Source: Candidatus Krumholzibacteriota bacterium
Lineage (GTDB): Bacteria; Krumholzibacteriota; Krumholzibacteriia; Krumholzibacteriales; Krumholzibacteriaceae
Assembly: GCA_030613345.1 (NCBI GenBank)
Contig: JAUWMD010000159.1
Span: 1 to 6,276 of the forward strand
Reading direction: 5' to 3'
Length of the DNA: 6,276 nt
Positions 1 to 3,898 of this stretch are shown here, one piece after another. The notes below the pieces were generated by a model. That model was not told where the DNA came from. It did not search any database and worked only from the letters and a program-made list of their open reading frames with translations. The stretch's first letter is position 1. Every line of letters begins with the position of its first letter. A program made the translations under genes and the position numbers.

Positions 1-1195
1 CTCCCAGCCGAGCCGCACTCCTCGCGACATCAATGGCAACATTACCGCCGCCCACGACAATGACCCGGCGTCCGGCGAGATCTACATGCTTTCCAGTATT
101 GACCGTCCTCAGCAGTTCGAGTCCGGTGGTCACACCGGTGAGATTCTCGCCCTCGATACCCAGCTTCTTCGCTCTCGTCGCTCCCACGGAAACGAATACC
201 GCCTCAAATCCTTCATCGCGAAGCCAGTCTATCGACTCAATACGCGCGCCTGTCCTGATCTCGACGCCGAGAACCGTCACGTTCATTATGTCGCGGTCGA
301 CCGTATCCTTGGGAAGCCTGTAGGATGGAAGCCCCGACCTGAGCATTCCTCCCGCCTCGTCCGCCGCCTCGAAGATCACCACGTCATGACCCTTCCTTGC
401 GAGAAAATATGCAGCAGTAAGGCCTGCCGGACCCGAGCCTATGACAGCGGCCTTATTTCCGGTCCTCTCCTCGACAGGACCGTACTCGGGGTTCGGGTGC
501 TCGGCGTAGTAATGGTCGGCGATGAAGCGCTTCAGCAGTTTTATATGAGGTGCGTGACCGATTTCTTTCCGGGTGCATTCATCCTGGCACTGCGCGTAGC
601 AAGCCCGCCCGAGGCTCGCCACAAGGGGAGCGTCCTCGAGGATGAGATCGAAGGCCTTCTCGTACTCCCCCAGCCTGGCCAGTGCGATGTAGCCGTTCGC
701 CTTGATATCGGCGGGGCAGGCAAATGTGCAGGGTGAGGTCCCCTTTCTCTCTATCACGGCCTTCTTCGGAACGGCCTGCGGATAGACGATGTGTGCGGCC
801 TTCCTCGAGACCAGTTCAAAGTTGTACTGGTCGGGTACGGTGACAGTGCAGACCCTCTCGCAGTCCTGACATCCGGTGCATTTTTCGAGATCGACATATG
901 TCGGTTTCTTCCTGATCGTCACCCGGAATTTTCCGTTCTCCAGTTTCTCGATCCTGTCCACCTCGGTATGGATGTTGAGATCGATGTTCGGATGGTTGGC
1001 AGTGCCTGCCATCTTCGGGGTCGAAATGCAGCTGGCGCAGTCAAGGGTCGGAAAGACCTTGCTCAGCAGGATCATCTTCCCGCCGATACTCGGCTCCTTC
1101 TCTACCAGGAGGACGTTATAGCCCATGTCGCCGAGAAGTATCCCCGACTCCATGCCGGCTATGCCGCCGCCTATTACCAGCGCATCATAATCCAA
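1..1195 (-). CDS. HdrA-GltD fusion FAD/iron-sulfur oxidoreductase, 3' end cut off by the window edge
   Basis: Not a standard-start ORF: it opens with TTG and has no stop in the window, giving 398 visible residues. I translated the minus strand by hand and found no stop. Residues 1-150 are HdrA-like: a dinucleotide-binding GGGIAG at 9-14, EKEPSIGGKM at 32-41, FPTLDCASCISTPKM at 48-62, and a ferredoxin-like CTGCQDCERVC at 106-116 (the last Cys lacks the usual following Pro). An HdrA-type YPQAVP lies at 138-143. From about 155 it becomes GltD-like: PCTFACPADIKANGYIALAR at 155-174, a second Cys set at C199/C203/C207, FAD-binding GSGPAG at 253-258, EAGGM at 280-284, and NAD(P)H-binding VGGGNVAIDVARSAARLG at 381-398. 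The family knowledge is that HdrA carries flavin-based electron transfer and GltD-type modules move electrons from NAD(P)H through Fe-S and FAD. A cytoplasmic redox enzyme joining NAD(P)H to an Hdr-type partner is inferred. The natural substrate is unknown. Confidence 0.9.
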   Translation of the reverse strand, partial: MDYDALVIGGGIAGMESGILLGDMGYNVLLVEKEPSIGGKMILLSKVFPTLDCASCISTPKMAGTANHPNIDLNIHTEVDRIEKLENGKFRVTIRKKPTYVDLEKCTGCQDCERVCTVTVPDQYNFELVSRKAAHIVYPQAVPKKAVIERKGTSPCTFACPADIKANGYIALARLGEYEKAFDLILEDAPLVASLGRACYAQCQDECTRKEIGHAPHIKLLKRFIADHYYAEHPNPEYGPVEERTGNKAAVIGSGPAGLTAAYFLARKGHDVVIFEAADEAGGMLRSGLPSYRLPKDTVDRDIMNVTVLGVEIRTGARIESIDWLRDEGFEAVFVSVGATRAKKLGIEGENLTGVTTGLELLRTVNTGKHVDLAGRRVIVVGGGNVAIDVARSAARLG

Positions 1196-1201
1196 GTCGT
1201 A

Positions 1202-1618
1202 TCACTCCGAATTCGGTGATGAGGCTGTAGAAATTTTCCTGAGCTGCTTTCCAAAACTGTCCATATATTTCTCGAACGGCTCGGCGCATACTGAGCAAAT
1301 GGCGGCCATCTTCAGTCTGGCGGGATCGAGAGAGCGTTCCTTCAGCATCTCCTGGGCGTCGGCTACGATCTTCCCGGTTCTCATCGTACAGTCCGAGACA
1401 TATGCGCAGTCGCTGCCGTCCGCCGCGATAAAGACTCCGTCGAATCCCTTCTCTATGGCGTGGACTATCCACGAAGGCCTGATCCCGCTCGAGCACGGCA
1501 ACGTGATGACGTAGACCGACGGGGAGTAATGCATCTTGTTCCTTCCGGCAAGGTCGATGCCCGGGTCGGATACATTCTCTGTCGAGAACACGAGTATCTT
1601 GGGATTATTATCTGCCAT
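1202..1618 (-). CDS. MvhD-like hydrogenase/heterodisulfide reductase iron-sulfur subunit, divergent
   Basis: 138 residues, the usual size for the MvhD/FlpD family of small Fe-S proteins that pass electrons to HdrA. The fold signature is visible: PKILVFS at 6-12, DLAG at 22-25, LPCSSGIRP at 40-48 (matching the family's MCSGRVDP), and EKGFDGVFIAADGSDCAYVS at 56-75 (matching GADGVLVTGCHPGDCHY). Cysteines are C42, C71, C77, C108 and C111. The CCxxC motif normally near the N terminus is replaced by STENVSD, and the first Cys of the GCHPGDC motif is Ala. C77 and a C108-x2-C111 pair appear instead. It may bind a different cluster or act through thiols. The ATG directly follows the arsR stop (TAAATG), suggesting translational coupling, and the gene ends 6 bp before the HdrA-GltD start. 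Electron transfer between MvhD and HdrA is known for the family; its role here is inferred. Confidence 0.85.
   Translation of the reverse strand: MADNNPKILVFSTENVSDPGIDLAGRNKMHYSPSVYVITLPCSSGIRPSWIVHAIEKGFDGVFIAADGSDCAYVSDCTMRTGKIVADAQEMLKERSLDPARLKMAAICSVCAEPFEKYMDSFGKQLRKISTASSPNSE
1205..1208 (-). promoter_or_regulatory. Ribosome binding site that fixes the TTG start of the HdrA-GltD gene
   Basis: GGAG overlaps the end of the mvhD-like gene and lies 9 nt before TTG at 1195-1193. The in-frame TGA at 1204-1202 excludes any start further upstream. The next in-frame ATG comes only after the glycine-rich FAD motif, so TTG is the sensible start. Confidence 0.7.
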
Positions 1619-1924
1619 TTACTTTGCTCGAAGCCCGTAGAGTTTTTCGAGAGCGTCCAGCAGGACCTTGACGTGCTGGTCTTTGACGCTGTAGTAGACA
1701 TAGTTGCCCTCCCGCCTCGAATCGACGAGCCCTTCATGCCTCATTCTCTGCAGATGCTGCGATATCAAAGGCTGGGATGCCTCGGTGAGCTCCTCGAGCT
1801 CGCTGACCGTACATTCCTTCTGGTGCAGCCTGCACAGCATGAAAAGCCGCTGCGGGTGGGCCATCGATTTCAGGATCTTGGCAACCCTTGCGCAATTTTC
1901 GAGATCGGGAAGGTTTTCACTCAT
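1619..1924 (-). CDS. ArsR-family winged-helix repressor, YgaV/BigR/SqrR-like
   Basis: 101 residues, typical for ArsR/SmtB regulators. Helix one reads ARVAKILKSMAHPQRLFMLC (residues 12-31), very like the KAMSHPKRLLILC of YgaV and the equivalent in BigR. A helix-turn-helix follows (TVSELEELTEASQPLISQHL, 39-58), with RMRHEGLVDSRREGNYVYYS (60-79) as the wing. C31 sits where the first redox-sensing Cys of that group lies. The partner Cys expected near the C terminus is absent (EKLYGLRAK, 93-101), while C11 and C38 are extra. An ATG 99 nt upstream is in frame but would overlap tusA and add an unrelated tail, so the start at 1924 is preferred. A GAGG lies about 12 nt before it, overlapping the tusA stop. 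By analogy it senses reactive sulfur and represses its own set; a metal sensor is the main alternative. Confidence 0.9.
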   Translation of the reverse strand: MSENLPDLENCARVAKILKSMAHPQRLFMLCRLHQKECTVSELEELTEASQPLISQHLQRMRHEGLVDSRREGNYVYYSVKDQHVKVLLDALEKLYGLRAK

Positions 1925-1938
1925 ATCAGATACCGGCC

Positions 1939-2193
1939 TCAGACGGTTTTCTTGACGAAGAGACGCCAGAATCCGGCCTCCTCGATGATGCCGAGGACCT
2001 CGTAATTCATTTTCTTCGACCACATGGGGATGTCGTTGTTCGTACCTTCGTCCGAGGAAAGGACCTCTAGTACGCCGTTATCCGCAACCTCTGTGATCGC
2101 TTTCTTCGCCTCGAGAAGCGGACCCGGGCAGGCCATACCTCTCGCGTCGACAGTCCTGTCAGTCTGGAGTTCTCTCAGTTCGTTATCATCCAT
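1939..2193 (-). CDS. tusA: TusA-family sulfur carrier protein
   Basis: 84 residues, normal TusA size. The start at 2193 is chosen over an ATG 30 nt upstream because AAAGGG sits 5 nt before it and the family N terminus fits. VDARGMACPGPLLEAKKAI (residues 15-33) is the TusA signature, with C22 of the CPGP motif as the persulfide-carrying cysteine and the only Cys in the protein. The C terminus (IIEEAGFWRLFVKKTV) matches the last strand of the family. TusA proteins accept sulfur from a cysteine desulfurase or rhodanese and pass it to tRNA thiolation, molybdenum cofactor enzymes, or Dsr/sHdr sulfur oxidation systems. Its position between a desulfurase and Hdr-type redox genes favours an energy or sulfur-redox role over tRNA modification, but this is inference. 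It is the first gene after the promoter at 2236-2264. Confidence 0.92.
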   Translation of the reverse strand: MDDNELRELQTDRTVDARGMACPGPLLEAKKAITEVADNGVLEVLSSDEGTNNDIPMWSKKMNYEVLGIIEEAGFWRLFVKKTV

Positions 2194-2225
2194 GACGTCC
2201 CTTTCAGAAGAAGATAAGAACATAT

Positions 2226-2241
2226 GAATATCTTTATATTA
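2226..2241. promoter_or_regulatory. Candidate operator: AT-rich inverted repeat over the -10 box
   Basis: GAATAT-CTTT-ATATTA: five of the six bases in each half pair (AATAT/ATATT). It covers the -10 hexamer and likely transcription start of the tusA promoter, where a repressor would block RNA polymerase. ArsR-family proteins bind AT-rich inverted repeats in such positions and often repress their own operon. That this one is bound by the ArsR encoded at 1619-1924 is inferred. Confidence 0.45.
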
Positions 2242-2264
2242 TTATGGAGTTCGGTGCGCGTCAA
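2236..2264 (-). promoter_or_regulatory. Sigma70-type promoter of the tusA-arsR-mvhD-hdrA set
   Basis: Read on the minus strand: TTGACG (2264-2259), a 17-bp spacer, then TAATAT (2241-2236). The sequence upstream of the -35 is strongly A/T-rich and could act as an UP element. Transcription would begin near 2229, leaving a leader of about 36 nt before the tusA ATG. No terminator hairpin is visible between the desulfurase stop and this promoter, so read-through from the desulfurase gene may add to transcription. Confidence 0.75.
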
Positions 2265-2267
2265 GGA

Positions 2268-2277
2268 TAATATATTA
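2268..2277. repeat. Short perfect palindrome upstream of the tusA -35 box
   Basis: TAATATATTA is a perfect 10-bp palindrome lying 3 bp upstream of the -35 hexamer on the minus strand. It could be a second regulator half-site or part of an UP element. In such AT-rich DNA it may also be chance. Confidence 0.3.
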
Positions 2278-2315
2278 CAATTTTTATAAGGATTATTTTG
2301 CGGCTGTCAGCGGGC

Positions 2316-3731
2316 TCATCCTTCCCTGAACTCGAGGATGAAATCGATAGCCCTTCTGACGTCGTTGTAGTTCGAGACGATCCCGAGCGACAGCCTCACG
2401 GCTCCGGTGCTCTTTCCATCGATGCACTGCCAGAACTCCTCGAGGCTCATGCGCGAACCCGGATTGTGAAGACAGCGTATCATCTCGTCCTTTGACAGTC
2501 CCAGCGCGAGCTCCCCGGCGCCGGGATTGCAGAAGCATCCGGTCCGCAGTGAGATGTTCTTCTTCGAGGCCCTGTCCTCTACGATGCGGTGGTCTATAAC
2601 TGTGCCATCAGCTGTATAGATGTTCAGCGCAATCGTCCCTCCCCTTCCCTTCGTATCGGTGGGCCCGTATATCCTGACCACCGGCCTTCCGTTGCCGTGC
2701 TTGAGTTCCATGAGCTTTTCGAGCATATAGTCGGTCAGGCACATCACACGGTCGTGTATCGTATCCATGCCTATCGACTCGATGAAATCGATACCCGTCT
2801 CGATGGCCGGCAGGCATGCATAATTGAGAGTCCCGTCCTCGAACCCCTCCGCTCCCTCGGCGAGGTAATATTTATCCGCCTGAACGGAGGCAACTGTTAT
2901 CGTCCCCCCGGCGAACCAGGGCCTGTGCAGCTTCTCGAGCGCCTCGCGCCTCGCGATCAGCGCTCCTACGCCGGTCGGATACCCGAATACCTTGTAGAAA
3001 GACACTGCGACGAAGTCTGCCTTCCATCTCGACAGGTCGAGCCTGTTCGTAGGTACGAACGCGGCCGCATCTAGAAGCACGTCCCATCCATGCTCGTGAG
3101 CCTTTTCTATCCACTCCAGCGGATGGTGAACGCCGGAGAAATTCGACTGGGCGGGATATGCGAACAGCCTGTTCTTCGAATCTCCGACATCCGACAGGTT
3201 CTTCTCGAGAACCCGGTCGTAGAGGCGCATGTCAGGAGGTACAACGGGAATGTACCTCGTGATCGCGCCGCAGGCCCTGTCGAACTCCCTGATACCGTTA
3301 ACCGAATTATGGTTGTCGAAGCTCAGGAGAAACATGTCTCCCCTGTCGAAGGGATACGATTCGCCCACGAGCTTCATCGCGTGGGTAGCGTTGGCCGTGA
3401 AGATCGCAATATACTCGTCTGTCGGAGCGCTGAAGAACTCGAGTACCCGTCGTCTGCATCGTTCGACCATGTCGGTCGTAAAACTTGAAGTCGGATTGAA
3501 CGAGTGAGGATTACCAAGAACGTTTCCCAGCAGGAGGTCCATGTGCTTTCGTATCTGCAGGTCGCTGTAGAGGCCGCCCCCCGTGTAATCGAGGTATACG
3601 TGTCCCTGGCTGTCGAGCCTCGAATACTCGGTCGCCCTGAGTTCGTCGATCCTGCTTGTCTGCTCGTATCCTGGACACTCCGTGAGAAACTCCTCGAAGC
3701 TATCTCTACTGCCGTTTTCTGCCTTCTTCAT
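2316..3731 (-). CDS. Class V aminotransferase, MOCOS-type cysteine desulfurase domain
   Basis: 471 residues, matching the NifS-like N-terminal domain of eukaryotic molybdenum cofactor sulfurase (MOCOS/ABA3) but with no C-terminal MOSC domain. Signatures are YLDYTGGGLYSD (46-57), LGNPHSFNPTSS (72-83), TANATHAMKLVGESYPF (112-128), DNHNSVNGIRE (139-149), PAQSNFSG (193-200), DAAAF with the PLP-nitrogen Asp (221-225), SFYKVFGYPTGVG with the Schiff-base Lys247 (244-256), and RTGCFCNPGAGE (396-407), where C399 or C401 would carry the persulfide. Family knowledge: these PLP enzymes release sulfur from L-cysteine as an enzyme persulfide. Here the likely acceptor is the TusA encoded 122 bp downstream; molybdenum cofactor sulfuration by the lone domain is the alternative. 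The start at 3731 is supported by AAGGAAGG 10 nt upstream. It is transcribed divergently from the propeller gene. Confidence 0.9.
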   Translation of the reverse strand: MKKAENGSRDSFEEFLTECPGYEQTSRIDELRATEYSRLDSQGHVYLDYTGGGLYSDLQIRKHMDLLLGNVLGNPHSFNPTSSFTTDMVERCRRRVLEFFSAPTDEYIAIFTANATHAMKLVGESYPFDRGDMFLLSFDNHNSVNGIREFDRACGAITRYIPVVPPDMRLYDRVLEKNLSDVGDSKNRLFAYPAQSNFSGVHHPLEWIEKAHEHGWDVLLDAAAFVPTNRLDLSRWKADFVAVSFYKVFGYPTGVGALIARREALEKLHRPWFAGGTITVASVQADKYYLAEGAEGFEDGTLNYACLPAIETGIDFIESIGMDTIHDRVMCLTDYMLEKLMELKHGNGRPVVRIYGPTDTKGRGGTIALNIYTADGTVIDHRIVEDRASKKNISLRTGCFCNPGAGELALGLSKDEMIRCLHNPGSRMSLEEFWQCIDGKSTGAVRLSLGIVSNYNDVRRAIDFILEFREG

Positions 3732-3787
3732 CGGCGCGCTGCCTTCCTTTTATATCCGTTTTCCAGTGTATAGATCGCAACAATTAA

Positions 3788-3804
3788 GAATATGTCAGAT
3801 ATTC
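3788..3804. promoter_or_regulatory. Candidate operator: perfect inverted repeat in the divergent intergenic region
   Basis: GAATAT-GTCAG-ATATTC, a perfect 6-5-6 inverted repeat 57-73 nt upstream of the desulfurase start and about 38 bp upstream of the propeller gene's -10 box. It shares its half-site with the inverted repeat over the tusA -10 box. The spacing to the desulfurase suits regulation of that gene. Binding by the ArsR protein is inferred. Confidence 0.45.
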
Positions 3805-3841
3805 CATGATTTTCAACATGTATCGAGAAGTAGCAGGTGTG

Positions 3842-3847
3842 TATAAT
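3842..3847 (+). promoter_or_regulatory. Probable -10 box of the propeller gene
   Basis: A perfect TATAAT. The hexamer 17 bp upstream (TGTATC, 3819-3824) is a poor -35, so an activator or weak basal expression is possible. It would start transcription near 3854, about 45 nt before the ATG at 3899. This also argues against the longer open frame that starts at 3806. Confidence 0.5.
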
Positions 3848-3898
3848 AAGACCGATTCCCAGAACGACACGTTCTCATGCGGAAGGAGTCATTCGTCC

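Larger units (their letters stand above)
3732..3898. promoter_or_regulatory. Divergent intergenic region between the desulfurase and propeller genes
   Basis: A 167-bp AT-rich gap. On the plus side it has a consensus -10 box and GGAAGGAG (3881-3888), 10 nt before the ATG at 3899. On the minus side it has AAGGAAGG at 3749-3742 for the desulfurase. I found no convincing minus-strand promoter: a TATACA lies about 40 nt before the desulfurase ATG but has no good -35 at a normal distance. Confidence 0.55.

Noticed and set aside
86..736. Plus-strand open frames of up to 216 codons across 33-1219, and similar frames opposite the desulfurase.
   Set aside because: They lie opposite clear conserved genes, have Arg/His-rich low-quality composition and no recognisable motifs. 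They are shadows caused by codon bias.
1202..1204. The TGA between mvhD and hdrA as a selenocysteine codon.
   Set aside because: There is no hairpin of a suitable SECIS type that I could see just downstream, and a Shine-Dalgarno plus TTG start explains the junction.
1925..2023. An in-frame N-terminal extension of the ArsR gene starting at 2023.
   Set aside because: It would overlap most of the tusA 3' end, the added residues look like antisense-frame filler (Arg/Gly/His-rich), and homologous regulators start near the ATG at 1924.
2297..2315. A possible terminator hairpin after the desulfurase stop (GCTGACAGC on the minus strand).
   Set aside because: The apparent stem would need a one-base loop, no longer pairing can be formed, and there is no proper U-run.
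600..3000. Many CTCGAG palindromes spread through the minus-strand genes.
   Set aside because: They arise from frequent Leu-Glu and Ser/Arg codon pairs (CTC-GAG and TCG-AGG) inside conserved protein segments and have no regular spacing, so they are not a regulatory repeat.
3806..3898. A 31-residue upstream extension of the propeller protein.
   Set aside because: It would place an unrelated polar stretch before an otherwise normal signal peptide. It contains the TATAAT box, and the Shine-Dalgarno points to 3899.
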